Assembly (NCBI GenBank): GCA_964526835.1
Contig: CAZGMK010000004.1
Location: 1-64,000, forward strand
Origin: DAOSXA01 sp964526835
Lineage (GTDB): Bacteria; Zixibacteria; MSB-5A5; GN15; FEB-12
Direction: 5' to 3'
DNA: 64,000 nt
Below, piece after piece: positions 25,653 to 34,891 of the stretch. Each line of letters opens with the position of its first letter. Position 1 is the first letter of the stretch. Both the position numbers and the translations under genes were made by a program. The notes beneath the pieces were generated by a model, which worked only from the letters and a program-made list of their open reading frames with translations, was not told the DNA's origin and did no database searches.

Positions 25653-26654
25653 TTACTGCTGACCGTGGTCGTCCACCACGATCACCGCCGCACCCTCGAA
25701 ACGCCCTTCGCGGAGATCATCCAGCGCCTCGTTGGCCTTCTCCAGGGGATAGGGATGAACCGTAGTCTGTACCGGCACCTTCGGCGCCAGAGCCAGAAAC
25801 TCTTCGCCGTCACGACGGGTCAGGTTGGCTACGGAACGAAGTACCCGTTCGCCCCAGAGCAGCGAGTAAGGGAATGAGGGGATATCGCTCATATGGATTC
25901 CGGCACAAACCACAACTCCGCCCTTCCGCACGGCCCTCAGAGCCAACGGTACCAACGGCCCCACCGGGGCAAAGATGATAGCGGCATCAAGCTGCTCGGG
26001 AGGCATCTCCTTTGATGATCCCGCCCAAACCGCGCCGAGGTCGCGGGCAAACTTCTGGCCCCTGGTGTCGCCCTCACGCGTGAAGCCGTAGATTTCACGA
26101 TCCTGGTAAGTAGCCACCTGGATAATAACGTGGGCCGCCGCCCCGAAACCGTAGAAGCCGATCCGTTTGGCCTCGCCGGTGAACCGCAGCGACCGGTAAC
26201 CAATTAAACCGGCGCACAGTAACGGGGCCGCCTGAATATCGGGGTATCCTTGCGGGATAGGAAAAGTGAAACGCTCGTCGGCAACCGCGTACTCGGCGAA
26301 ACCGCCGTCGATTTGATAGCCCGTGTACTTCGATTCATCACACAGGTTTTCCTGTCCGGATCGACAGTAGTAGCACTCTCCACAACTACCGCCGAGCCAG
26401 GGTATGCCGACCTTGTCGCCCTCTTCGAATTGTGTCACCCTCTCGCCGACCGCACTGACGCGGCCGACGATCTGGTGGCCCGGTAGAATCGGCAGCTTTG
26501 GTTCAGTGAGGTCGCCATCGATAACGTGCAAATCGGTGCGACAGACCCCGCATACGCTGACCTTGACCTGGACTTGTTTTGGGCCGGGCTGGGGCACCTC
26601 CACGTCGGCTAGCTTCATGGGCTGGCCGGGCTTTTCGAGGATCATTGCGCGCAT
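25653..26654 (-). CDS. Zinc-dependent alcohol dehydrogenase family protein
   Basis: 333 residues of the medium-chain dehydrogenase family. The catalytic zinc ligands are in CGVCRTDLHV and GHQIVGRV. The structural zinc lobe has four Cys (CGECYYCRSGQENLC). The nucleotide-binding GFYGFGAAAHVIIQVA carries the glycine motif, though in a less canonical form. It probably oxidises or reduces a small alcohol/aldehyde with NAD(P). It is 25 bp upstream of the carbonic-anhydrase-like gene's stop on the same strand and is not near the microcompartment operon. Confidence 0.88.
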   Translation of the reverse strand: MRAMILEKPGQPMKLADVEVPQPGPKQVQVKVSVCGVCRTDLHVIDGDLTEPKLPILPGHQIVGRVSAVGERVTQFEEGDKVGIPWLGGSCGECYYCRSGQENLCDESKYTGYQIDGGFAEYAVADERFTFPIPQGYPDIQAAPLLCAGLIGYRSLRFTGEAKRIGFYGFGAAAHVIIQVATYQDREIYGFTREGDTRGQKFARDLGAVWAGSSKEMPPEQLDAAIIFAPVGPLVPLALRAVRKGGVVVCAGIHMSDIPSFPYSLLWGERVLRSVANLTRRDGEEFLALAPKVPVQTTVHPYPLEKANEALDDLREGRFEGAAVIVVDDHGQQ

Positions 26655-26679
26655 GGGGCATCAAGAAGCAATCGTGTTC

Positions 26680-27084
26680 TCATTCGCCCGGCTTGCTGAT
26701 GGTTGCGATGACGTCGACTTCCCAGTCGGGCTCATCCAGCCACACGCCGACGATTTCAACCGGGAGCTCCCACGTACGCACCAATTCCATGGCCTTGCGC
26801 AGGTGACCGAGGTGTTCCTCTTTGCTGACCGGGTTGCCGGCGCAGTCACCGTGCGAGACAATAGCGATTACGGCCGAGCCGTGTTTCTCGACTGAAATGA
26901 GCACCCGCTTTTTGATCGAGGAAGTCAGATCGGGGTGACGGTGGGCCAGGATTTCATCGGGGCCGGGTTCGGTGATCATATCGACATAGTCGACCCCGTA
27001 TCTGCTCTTCAACCAGTCGATGACCGGCTGCTGGGTGCGTCCATCCATGCAGTTTATGGCGGTGGCAAAGGTACCTTCGGCCAT
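26680..27084 (-). CDS. Beta-carbonic-anhydrase-like protein
   Basis: 134 residues from the ATG at 27084, preceded by GGAGA at 6 nt; a longer frame upstream lacks such a site. Zinc-site signatures of the beta class are visible: INCMDGRTQ (Cys and Asp-Arg dyad) and VSHGDCAGNP (His and Cys). It is much shorter than classical enzymes (about 200). It belongs to the small group with ITEPGPDE, where carbon dioxide hydration has not been established to my knowledge. It is divergent from ileS. Confidence 0.7.
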   Translation of the reverse strand: MAEGTFATAINCMDGRTQQPVIDWLKSRYGVDYVDMITEPGPDEILAHRHPDLTSSIKKRVLISVEKHGSAVIAIVSHGDCAGNPVSKEEHLGHLRKAMELVRTWELPVEIVGVWLDEPDWEVDVIATISKPGE

Positions 27085-27240
27085 GGGCTGTCTCCAATTC
27101 TGTGGTCGGTCACTCTGTTTCCTGCGACCAAGATGGCGCACGGGAGGGGGTGTGTCAATGATTTGCGCCTACACCCTGCACCCGCCTCTGCCGAAAAGCC
27201 TTTACAAGACAACCGTAAAATCGTTAACATAGCAGCGGCT

Positions 27241-27246
27241 TATAAT
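27241..27246 (+). promoter_or_regulatory. Candidate -10 box of ileS
   Basis: A perfect TATAAT lies 14 bp before the ileS ATG. A -35 match at 16-18 bp is poor, and a transcript from here would have only a short leader. No T-box leader is seen. Confidence 0.35.
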
Positions 27247-27259
27247 AGGTATACCAGCT

Positions 27260-30200
27260 ATGAAATTCGATCCGCTCAACAAGGACTTCTCGCTACCGAA
27301 AGCCGAGGAACAGGTGCTCGACCTATGGGACAAAAACCAGGTCTTCCAGCGCGCCTGTGAACTGGCCAAAGATCGGCCCCACTTCGTCTTCTATGAAGGC
27401 CCCCCTACCGCCAACGGCAAGCCCGGTATTCACCATGTTATCTCCCGGACAGTCAAAGACTTGATCTGCCGCTACAAGGCCATGCAGGGTTTCCGGGTCG
27501 ACCGTAAGGGCGGCTGGGACACCCATGGTCTGCCAGTCGAAATCGAGGTCGAAAAGCAACTCGGCCTGAAGTCGAAGGCCGAGGTAATTGAATACGGTAT
27601 CGCCGAGTTCAACCAGAAATGCCGTGAGTCGGTTTTCACATACCTCGAGCTCTGGAATCGAATCACCCGCCGCACCGGTTACTGGCTCGACCTCGACGAT
27701 GCCTATGTGACTCTGCGCAATGAATACATCGAGACAGTCTGGTGGATACTGAAGAACTTCTTCGACCGTGACCTGCTCTACCAGGGCTACAAGACAGTTC
27801 CCTTCTGCCCTCGCTGCGAAACAGGGCTCTCATCGCATGAAGTCGCCCAGGGATACGCGCTGGTGCACGACCCCTCGATCTTCGTCAAAGTCAAGGCGGC
27901 CGACGATGATTTCTACTACCTGATCTGGACCACCACCCCCTGGACACTTCCATCGAATGCCGCCCTTTGCATGAAGCCGGACGCCGACTACGTGACCGTC
28001 GAGCACGAGGGCGACAAGCTCGTTCTGGCCGAAGCGCTGGTCGAGAAGGTTTTCGGTGAGCCGAAAGAAGTGCTCGATCGCAAGAAGGGCTCCGACTACC
28101 TTCGGCGCCCGTATGAGCCGCTGTTCGATACCTTTGCCGGGCAGGGTCATCAGGACAGCGCCTGGTATGTGATCAATGGCGACTTCGTGACGATGGAAGA
28201 CGGCACCGGGATTGTCCATATCGCCCCGGGGTTCGGCGCCGACGACTACGAGATCGGCCAGAAATACGGCCTGCCGGTCCTCCAGGCGATCGAGGCCAAT
28301 GGTATCTTCAAGGAATTCGCCGGTCCCTACGCCGGCATGTTCATCAAGGATGCCGATCCGATCATTACCAAGGACCTCAAGAAACGCGGTCAGCTCTTCA
28401 AGAAAGAACAGTACGAGCACAATTATCCGTTCTGCTGGCGCTGCGACTCGCCGCTTGTCTATATCGCGCGTCAGTCCTGGTATCTGCGGACAACGCAGTT
28501 CCGCGATCGGCTGATCGCCAACAACAACGCCATAAACTGGCACCCGGATGAGATCCGTTCAGGCCGTATGCTCAACTGGCTTGAAGGCAACGTCGACTGG
28601 GCGCTCTCCCGCGAACGCTTCTGGGGGACACCGCTGCCGATTTGGGTATGCGATGATCCTGCCTGCGAGAAGATGCGCGCGGTCGGATCGATCGAGGAGA
28701 TAAAGAAGGACGCTATCGACCCACCGGAGCAGATTGACCTGCACAAACCGCAGATGGATCAGGTCAAGTTCAAGTGCGAATGCGGCTCGACCATGACTCG
28801 GGTCCCCGATGTGGTCGATGTCTGGTTCGACTCGGGCGCCATGCCCTATGCCCAGTGGCACTACCCGTTCGAGAACAAGGACGAGTTCGAGGTCAAGTAC
28901 CCGGCGCAATTCATCAGCGAAGCGGTCGACCAGACCCGTGGCTGGTTCTATTCGCTGCTGGCCATCTCGACTATCCTGTTCGACAAACCACCGTTCGAGA
29001 ACGTGATCGTGCTGGAGTTCATCCTCGACAAGCACGGCAAGAAGATGTCCAAGCACAAGGGCAACGTGGTCGATCCATTCGAAACCGTCGACACCTACGG
29101 GGCCGATCCGACCCGCTGGTACCTTGTCTCGACCTCGAATCCCTGGCTGCCTACCCGTTTTGACGCCGAAGGGCTGGCCGAGGTAATCCGCAAGTACTTC
29201 GATACGCTCCGCAATACCTACAGCTTCTTCGCTATTTACGCCAATATCGATCAAGTGATCGACAAGGCTAAGAAGGCTGGTGTTTCGATTGAAGAATACC
29301 TGGCGAATCTGGCCGGTGAGCCGAATGTGTTCGATCGCTGGATTGTCTCGAAGTTCAACACCCTGATTGGGAAGACCGTAGCCGATCTGGACGCCTACCA
29401 GATCACGCCACCGGTGCGGGCGATCCAGCACTTTGTTATCGAGGACCTTTCGAACTGGTATGTTCGCAACAATCGGCGCCGATTCTGGGCCAAGGGGGAT
29501 GACCCCGACAAGATGCGCGCTTTTCTGACCCTGTACCGTATCCTCGTCGGGCTGTGCAAACTTGCCGCGCCGGTAACCCCGATGGTCAGCGAACTGCTGT
29601 ACCGTCAGTTGATGGGTGTCAGCGACGACGGCGATGGCTCGGTATCGGTTCATTTCGAAGCGTATCCGGACATGGACGCCGACCTGGTTCATAGCGAACT
29701 GGAGGAGACCATGTGGCTGGTGCAGCGAGTGGTTTCGCTGGGCCGGGCCGCGCGGTCGCGTCATAATCTTAAGGTCCGTCAGCCTTTGTCGAAGCTGCTC
29801 GTGGCCTTGCCCGGGGAAGTCGATTTCGATCGGATCGAGGACTACCTGCCAATCATCAAGGCCGAGCTCAATGTGAAGGAGGTCGCAGGAGTTGATACCC
29901 TGGCCGACCATGTCACCTACTCCGCCAAGCTCAACTTCAAGGTGGCCGGGCCAAAGCTGAGCAAGACAGCCAAACAGGCCGCCCGGTGGCTGGCCGGGCT
30001 GGATTCGGAGGTCATCCGCAAGTTCGCCGAGGAGAAAGTGTTGACCTATACTGAAGACGGCGCCGAGTACAGGCTCACCGACGAGGACGTTCAGGTGGTC
30101 CGCAATGAGAAGGAAGGTTACGCCGTAGAGTCCGAGGGTGGCGTGACAATAGCCCTGGTGACAGAGTTGACCGGTGAGTTGATCGAAGAGGGTTTCGCCC

Positions 30201-30439
30201 GCGAGCTGGTCAACAAGATCCAGAACATGCGCAAGACCAGCGGCTTCGAGGTAACCGACCGGATTATGGTGGCGTTGGATGCACCCGAAGCAATTCGCAA
30301 GGCGGCTGATCATTACAGCGAGTTCATTCGCCGAGAGACTCTGGCAGATAAACTGGAATTTGTCGATACCCTTCCGGAGCAGGCTCGGGAGTGGAACATC
30401 AATGGCGAGAAGGCCAGTATCGCCCTCGCCAAAGTATAG
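27260..30439 (+). CDS. ileS: Isoleucyl-tRNA synthetase, type 2 (eukaryote-like)
   Basis: Charges tRNA-Ile. 1059 residues, longer than the bacterial type 1 (about 930). The HIGH-region reads GKPGIHHVISRTVKD (residues 53-67) and the second signature is KMSKHKGN (about residue 595), the IleRS2 pattern. The editing domain (TTPWTLPSNAA), WFDSGAMPYAQ and a long C-terminal region are present. Type-2 enzymes are generally less sensitive to mupirocin; that is family knowledge. It is the first gene of a cluster with the DksA-like and lspA genes. Confidence 0.96.
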   Translation: MKFDPLNKDFSLPKAEEQVLDLWDKNQVFQRACELAKDRPHFVFYEGPPTANGKPGIHHVISRTVKDLICRYKAMQGFRVDRKGGWDTHGLPVEIEVEKQLGLKSKAEVIEYGIAEFNQKCRESVFTYLELWNRITRRTGYWLDLDDAYVTLRNEYIETVWWILKNFFDRDLLYQGYKTVPFCPRCETGLSSHEVAQGYALVHDPSIFVKVKAADDDFYYLIWTTTPWTLPSNAALCMKPDADYVTVEHEGDKLVLAEALVEKVFGEPKEVLDRKKGSDYLRRPYEPLFDTFAGQGHQDSAWYVINGDFVTMEDGTGIVHIAPGFGADDYEIGQKYGLPVLQAIEANGIFKEFAGPYAGMFIKDADPIITKDLKKRGQLFKKEQYEHNYPFCWRCDSPLVYIARQSWYLRTTQFRDRLIANNNAINWHPDEIRSGRMLNWLEGNVDWALSRERFWGTPLPIWVCDDPACEKMRAVGSIEEIKKDAIDPPEQIDLHKPQMDQVKFKCECGSTMTRVPDVVDVWFDSGAMPYAQWHYPFENKDEFEVKYPAQFISEAVDQTRGWFYSLLAISTILFDKPPFENVIVLEFILDKHGKKMSKHKGNVVDPFETVDTYGADPTRWYLVSTSNPWLPTRFDAEGLAEVIRKYFDTLRNTYSFFAIYANIDQVIDKAKKAGVSIEEYLANLAGEPNVFDRWIVSKFNTLIGKTVADLDAYQITPPVRAIQHFVIEDLSNWYVRNNRRRFWAKGDDPDKMRAFLTLYRILVGLCKLAAPVTPMVSELLYRQLMGVSDDGDGSVSVHFEAYPDMDADLVHSELEETMWLVQRVVSLGRAARSRHNLKVRQPLSKLLVALPGEVDFDRIEDYLPIIKAELNVKEVAGVDTLADHVTYSAKLNFKVAGPKLSKTAKQAARWLAGLDSEVIRKFAEEKVLTYTEDGAEYRLTDEDVQVVRNEKEGYAVESEGGVTIALVTELTGELIEEGFARELVNKIQNMRKTSGFEVTDRIMVALDAPEAIRKAADHYSEFIRRETLADKLEFVDTLPEQAREWNINGEKASIALAKV

Positions 30440-30465
30440 CGGTTCCCCTAAGCGCGGAGCACAGG

Positions 30466-30849
30466 ATGCGCGCCAGAGACCTTGAGCGATACAAGAAACT
30501 GCTTCTCAAAAAGAGGCGCGAGTTGCTCGAAGAGATGGGCACAGCCATGAAGGATCACTTTTCGAGCACATTGAAGGAGGCCAGCGGCGAGCTTTCCTCG
30601 CACACCTACCACATGGCCGACCAGGGTACTGATGCCATGAATCGGGAGCTGGCCTTCATGCATGCCTCGAAGTCCGGGCGGCTGGTTTACCACATCGACG
30701 AGGCCCTTCGGCGAATCGAGAACGGCAGCTACGGCAAATGCCACACCTGCGGCAGACAGATAAGCCCCGAACGCCTCAAAGCAGTGCCGCACGCGCGGTT
30801 CTGCATCGAGTGCAAATCGGCTGAGGAAAGTGCAAAGAAGCGCCGCTAA
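30466..30849 (+). CDS. DksA/TraR-type zinc-finger protein
   Basis: 127 residues from the ATG at 30466, with GGAG 6 nt before it. The N-terminal coiled coil (RDLERYKKLLLKKRRELLEE) and C-terminal four-Cys finger (YGKCHTCGRQI with FCIECK) are the DksA/TraR layout. DksA proteins bind the RNA polymerase secondary channel and modulate transcription with ppGpp. The ileS-dksA-like-lspA order is common in several phyla. Its acidic coiled-coil tip motif (D-x-x-D) is not obvious. Confidence 0.9.
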   Translation: MRARDLERYKKLLLKKRRELLEEMGTAMKDHFSSTLKEASGELSSHTYHMADQGTDAMNRELAFMHASKSGRLVYHIDEALRRIENGSYGKCHTCGRQISPERLKAVPHARFCIECKSAEESAKKRR

Positions 30850-31381
30850 CCGCACCTCGAATCTTGTCTGGGCAGCGGTCATTATCGTGACCGTGGTGCT
30901 GGCTGACCAGATCACCAAGATCTGGGCCATGGGAGCACTACAGCCGGGCCAGTCGGTCAAGGTCTGGGGAGATTTCTTTATGCTCACCCTGGTCTACAAC
31001 GAGGGCGGGGCGCTGGGAACCAGGCTGGGCGGCTCGACCTATTACCTGATCGCCTCCAGCCTGATCTTGCTCTTCGTCCTGTACTACATATGGATCAATG
31101 CCCGGAGCCGCGTTATCAGCCTGACCCTGGCCTTTGTTGCAGCTGGTGCGCTGGGGAACATCATCGACCGGATACGGCTTGGCTATGTGGTAGACTTCCT
31201 CGACTTCGACTTCTTCGACATATCGGTGGGGGGCTTCACTGTCCAGCGCTGGTGGGCGTTCAATATTGCCGATGCCGCAATAACGTGCGCCATCGTCTTC
31301 CTGGTCATCCGCATGCTCTGGCCGCTGGAGGATGCGGGTGGCGAGGCTCAGGAGCCGTCGTCGGAACCCGGGACCAGGTAG
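30830..31381 (+). CDS. lspA: Lipoprotein signal peptidase (signal peptidase II)
   Basis: Cleaves prolipoproteins in the inner membrane. 183 residues with four hydrophobic helices. The two catalytic aspartates lie in GNIIDRIRLGYVVDFLDF and WAFNIADAAI, with the conserved LVYNEGGALG earlier. Translation starts at a GTG inside the end of the DksA-like gene (20-bp overlap, TGAGGA upstream). Its substrates in this window include the Cys-lipobox proteins such as HmcA and the CpeT-like protein. Confidence 0.95.
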   Translation: MQRSAANRTSNLVWAAVIIVTVVLADQITKIWAMGALQPGQSVKVWGDFFMLTLVYNEGGALGTRLGGSTYYLIASSLILLFVLYYIWINARSRVISLTLAFVAAGALGNIIDRIRLGYVVDFLDFDFFDISVGGFTVQRWWAFNIADAAITCAIVFLVIRMLWPLEDAGGEAQEPSSEPGTR

Positions 31382-31555
31382 CTTCTCAATACGGCGCCGG
31401 GGCGGCGATACGGCTTCAGACCATCATACACCTTGACGATATCCATAACAGGCGTATTTTGAGAGGCGCAGGCGCCAGTGTGGTCAGCAGGCTCCAGGGC
31501 TGTTCTGTCGGCAGAGACACACTCGCACCGGAGAGACAGCGAATACACTAGAGAA

Positions 31556-31585
31556 TTGACATTGGTTATAGTTGTCGCGTATCAA
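31556..31585 (+). promoter_or_regulatory. Candidate sigma-70 promoter of the fibre-like gene
   Basis: TTGACA (31556-31561), an 18-bp spacer and TATCAA (31580-31585) lie 35 bp upstream of the ATG at 31621. The -35 is perfect and the -10 has four of six matches. Confidence 0.45.
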
Positions 31586-31620
31586 TCCTGCCCCGGTATG
31601 CGGCAACGGGAGTTCGTATC

Positions 31621-33300
31621 ATGAAGAAACTGGTTCTGGTCCTGACAGCAGTAGTCATCGGTTCATCCGGCCTGGCCGATGTTCCGCACTTGATCTCATA
31701 TCAGGGTCGCCTCCTCGACGACAACGGCGCCGTAGTCAACGACACGGTCGCGGTGGCGCTGGCCATCTATAACGACCAGCTTGCTTCCAACAAACTTTGG
31801 ACAGAAGAACACCCTGATGTAATTGTGTCTGACGGTCTCTTTGAACTGCTGATGGGCTCTGTCGTGCCTATTCCGTCCTCGGTATTCGATGGCTCTACCC
31901 GGTATCTGATGGTCGAGGTGAACGGCACTCCCTCGGACAGCCTGATCCCGCTGGTTAGTGTCGCCAATGCGTATCGCTCGATTCACTCGGACACGGCGCA
32001 GTATGCCTTGTCAGGCACCGGCAGCAGCGTCTGGAGCAGATCCGGCGGCAATGTGTACTTACCGAATCTTTCGGACGAAGTCGGCATCGGCCTGACTTCA
32101 CCCCAGGAGAGGCTCCATATTGATGGTAATATGAAGCTCGAAGGCGGTGGGGCCGTCAAGTTCGGCGGCGGCGTTACTCAGATCCGGAGCACGCCGACAT
32201 TCGGTCAGGAAGACCTTTACATAACCAGTCAGGACGACATCTACGTGGAGCCACGCGACCAAATCCGCATTCGCGACTACCTCGGCAGCGACTGGACCTT
32301 GATTGACCCCGAAGAAGAGATGATCGGCATCGGGACGATGTCGCCGGAAGAGATCCTGCACCTGCTCAACGACAATGTCACCGGGCGGGCATTCATGAAG
32401 ATCCAGGCCACCGATGCCCTCCACGGCGAGGTGGGAATCCGCTTGGAGACGCCCCAGAACCGCTGGCACTGGCGCATGGATGATTACACCAACAACAACA
32501 TACCCAACGGCGCCCTCAGCTTGCGCAGTCAGAACTCCGGGACCGAGGTCATGGTCTGGACCGAGGACGGCAAGGTCGGCGTGAGGAATATTTCGCCCGT
32601 TGCCACCCTGGATGTTAATGGCGATGTCCGGGTGAGCGGCACGCTGCAGGCCGGAGGAATCTCCGGTGACTACGCCGCCAACTCGATCGTGATGGACGAC
32701 ATCCTGAATGAACCTGGTATCGCCAGTGCCGCATCATCAAGTCTGTTTAGCCTCTCTACCAGCTATGGGGCACTTCTGACCCGTCGAATCACCGTTCCAG
32801 CCTCCGGTTACATCCTGGCCCTAGCTTCGGCAAGAGTGTTGTTCAACCATGGTATCAGCGGGTCAAGCGAGTTCCAGATGGGCATATCAACGGAATCCGA
32901 CGACATCGGATCAAGCCTGGAATGGAGACACTACTTGTCATCCAGCCTCCCCTCAGGCAGCTACGTCGCTACAATCACAGGCTCACAGCTCCTCAGTGCT
33001 CCCTCGGCGGGTGACTATACATACTTCCTGGTCGGCAGGCGTCACTCTGATAACTCGGCCTGGGTATACGATCGAAACCTGAACTTGATATACATCCCGA
33101 CAGTCTACGCGAGCAAAGGTATTGACGATGCCCTGGGCAGCGGGGCGGACAACGATGGGACATCATCTGCAGTGGAGCCGCCGGAGCTTGCTGAGAGATA
33201 CGGTGACGCGCCCGATGAGGTCGACTATCAGCAGCAAATTGATCGGCTTAAGACCGAACTGGAGGCTCTGAAGAATCGTCTGGAGGCGGTTACGGAGTAG
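31621..33300 (+). CDS. Secreted fibre/adhesin-like protein with VGIG-SP repeats
   Basis: 559 residues with a Sec signal peptide (about 1-19, GSSGLA). The mature protein starts HLISYQGRLLDDNG, a common first strand in surface proteins. It contains repeats of the tail-fibre type V-G-I-G-x-x-S-P-x-E-x-L-H (GIGLTSPQERLHIDG, GIGTMSPEEILHLL, then SPVATLDVNGDVRVSG). The end is a coiled coil (YQQQIDRLKTELEALKNR). Such repeats fold into triple-stranded stalks in phage fibres and bacterial adhesins. No other phage gene is near, so a cell-surface role is more likely. Confidence 0.7.
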   Translation: MKKLVLVLTAVVIGSSGLADVPHLISYQGRLLDDNGAVVNDTVAVALAIYNDQLASNKLWTEEHPDVIVSDGLFELLMGSVVPIPSSVFDGSTRYLMVEVNGTPSDSLIPLVSVANAYRSIHSDTAQYALSGTGSSVWSRSGGNVYLPNLSDEVGIGLTSPQERLHIDGNMKLEGGGAVKFGGGVTQIRSTPTFGQEDLYITSQDDIYVEPRDQIRIRDYLGSDWTLIDPEEEMIGIGTMSPEEILHLLNDNVTGRAFMKIQATDALHGEVGIRLETPQNRWHWRMDDYTNNNIPNGALSLRSQNSGTEVMVWTEDGKVGVRNISPVATLDVNGDVRVSGTLQAGGISGDYAANSIVMDDILNEPGIASAASSSLFSLSTSYGALLTRRITVPASGYILALASARVLFNHGISGSSEFQMGISTESDDIGSSLEWRHYLSSSLPSGSYVATITGSQLLSAPSAGDYTYFLVGRRHSDNSAWVYDRNLNLIYIPTVYASKGIDDALGSGADNDGTSSAVEPPELAERYGDAPDEVDYQQQIDRLKTELEALKNRLEAVTE

Positions 33301-33322
33301 TCGGAACCAGGGTTCTCCGGGT

Positions 33323-33462
33323 CTGTTGATAAACCTCTGTTGTCCAATTGACGCCGCGGAGACAAGCCCCGCAGCTGCGCGGAAAGAGCCGTTCAGCAAC
33401 GCAATGGGCGGCCTTGTCTCGCCCGAACCATGAGCGGACAAACTGGTCGATCATTGGCCAGG
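33323..33462. repeat. Dispersed intergenic repeat, copy 2
   Basis: It shares blocks with the copies at 8826 and 54762: TGTTGATAAA, AATTGACGCCGCGGAGACAA, GGGCGGCCTTGTCTCGCCCG and GGTCGATCATTGGCCAG. Here the inverted blocks GAGACAAG and CTTGTCTC pair perfectly. It lies between the convergent ends of the fibre-like gene and the microcompartment operon. Confidence 0.75.
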
Positions 33463-33535
33463 GCTTTCTCGACAAGCGCGTTGGGTGGATAGGCAGAAGC
33501 CGGACCGGACTCCAATATGCCTGTTCTGTTCAGGT

Positions 33536-34891
33536 CTAGTTGTTCATTCCCGTCGCCGGGGCGGGGATACGTCCCCCGCGCATGATGAAATTATGCGACG
33601 AGAACTTGCTTGTTGCCTGAATCGGCGCGGTTCCCAGCAACCCCCCGTACTCGACCGAATGGCCGACCATCTTGCCGGGGACAGGAATGATACGGACCGC
33701 GGTGGTCTTGTTGTTGACGACCCCGATAGCGGCCTCATCTGCGATGATTCCCGCGATGCTTTCCCACGGCGTATCGCCCGGCACGGCGACCATATCGAGG
33801 CCCACCGAACATACTGCGGTCATGGCCTCCAGCTTCTCCAGCGACAGGGCGCCCGCCTCGACCGCCCGGATCATGCCGGCATCCTCGCTGACCGGAATGA
33901 AGGCCCCCGAGAGACCGCCCACATACGACGAGGCCATCAGGCCACCTTTCTTCACGGCATCGTTCAGCATCATGAGGGCGGCGGTAGTGCCATGCGAACC
34001 GCAGCGTTCCAGGCCCATGGCCTCAAGGATATCGGCCACCGAATCGCCCTCGGCGGGGGTTGGCGCCAGTGACAGGTCGATAATCCCGAATGGGACGCCA
34101 AGGCGTTCGGAGGCTTTTCGACCGACCATCTCACCCATGCGCGTAACCTTGAAGGCGGTGCGCTTGATCACTTCCGCCAGGGCCCCAAGGTCGCACTGCC
34201 CGGACTTCTTGATAGCACTCAGGACCACCCCTGGACCCGAGATGCCGACATTAATCACCGTTTCCGGTTCGCTCACCCCATGGAAGGCACCCGCAATGAA
34301 CGGGTTGTCCTCGACGGCGTTGGCGAAGACGACCAATTTACAGCAGCCGATGGCATCGGGGGTCTTCTCGGCGACCTGCTTGATGATCTGCGCCATGGTG
34401 GCGACGGCATCCATGTTAATGCCAGCCCTGGTCGAGGCGACATTGACCGCGCTGCATACCCGCTCGGTCTCAGCAAGGGCATCCGGAATTGTCTCGATTA
34501 GCGTCCGGTCGCCTCCGGTCATGCCCTTCTGCACCAGCGCGCCGTAACCCCCGAGATAATCGATACCCAAATCGGCTGCGCATTGATCAAGAGTACGGCA
34601 AATCTCGATGAAGCCCGCGTGACCGTGGCCATCGGCGACAATGGAGATTGGCGTCACGGCGAGGCGCTTGTTGGCGATCGGGATACCGTAGTCGTTTGAT
34701 ATCTGGTCGACCGTCCGGACATGGTTTTCGGCCGCGCGCATGATCTTGTCGCGAATCTTCCGAACCATCTGCTTGATATCGGAGTCGGAGCAATCGCGCA
34801 GGGAGATACCCATGCTGACAGTTCTGATGTCGAGGTGCTCGACCTCGGTCATGTGGATGGTCTCGATTATTTCATTGGCGTCGTAGGTCAT
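33536..34891 (-). CDS. UPF0210 / DUF711 ('PFL family') protein in the microcompartment operon
   Basis: 451 residues, the normal length of UPF0210, with the conserved start LDIRTVSMGISLRDC, YGIPIANKRLAVTPISI, and the C-terminal RGGRIPAP. The family was named 'PFL' from fold similarity to pyruvate formate-lyase; no reaction is established to my knowledge, and no glycyl-radical motif is seen here. In other bacteria it pairs with a UPF0237 ACT protein, as here. It is the last gene of the BMC operon and the only plausible large catalytic protein. It has no encapsulation-peptide extension of its own. Confidence 0.9.
   Translation of the reverse strand: MTYDANEIIETIHMTEVEHLDIRTVSMGISLRDCSDSDIKQMVRKIRDKIMRAAENHVRTVDQISNDYGIPIANKRLAVTPISIVADGHGHAGFIEICRTLDQCAADLGIDYLGGYGALVQKGMTGGDRTLIETIPDALAETERVCSAVNVASTRAGINMDAVATMAQIIKQVAEKTPDAIGCCKLVVFANAVEDNPFIAGAFHGVSEPETVINVGISGPGVVLSAIKKSGQCDLGALAEVIKRTAFKVTRMGEMVGRKASERLGVPFGIIDLSLAPTPAEGDSVADILEAMGLERCGSHGTTAALMMLNDAVKKGGLMASSYVGGLSGAFIPVSEDAGMIRAVEAGALSLEKLEAMTAVCSVGLDMVAVPGDTPWESIAGIIADEAAIGVVNNKTTAVRIIPVPGKMVGHSVEYGGLLGTAPIQATSKFSSHNFIMRGGRIPAPATGMNN

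Noticed and set aside
25653..27084. Alcohol dehydrogenase and carbonic-anhydrase-like protein as BMC cargo
   Set aside because: Both activities occur in some BMCs, but these genes are over 6 kb from the shell operon, lack targeting extensions and are separated by unrelated genes.
27085..27259. T-box leader before ileS
   Set aside because: The gap is only 175 bp and I see no T-box consensus or specifier stem with a following terminator.
28559..30313. 584-residue open frame antisense to ileS
   Set aside because: It mirrors the ileS coding frame, has no recognisable domain and no ribosome binding site; a by-product of high GC content.
31621..33300. Prophage tail-fibre gene
   Set aside because: The V-G-I-G-x-x-S-P repeats resemble fibres, but a Sec signal peptide and the absence of any other phage gene point to a cell-surface protein.
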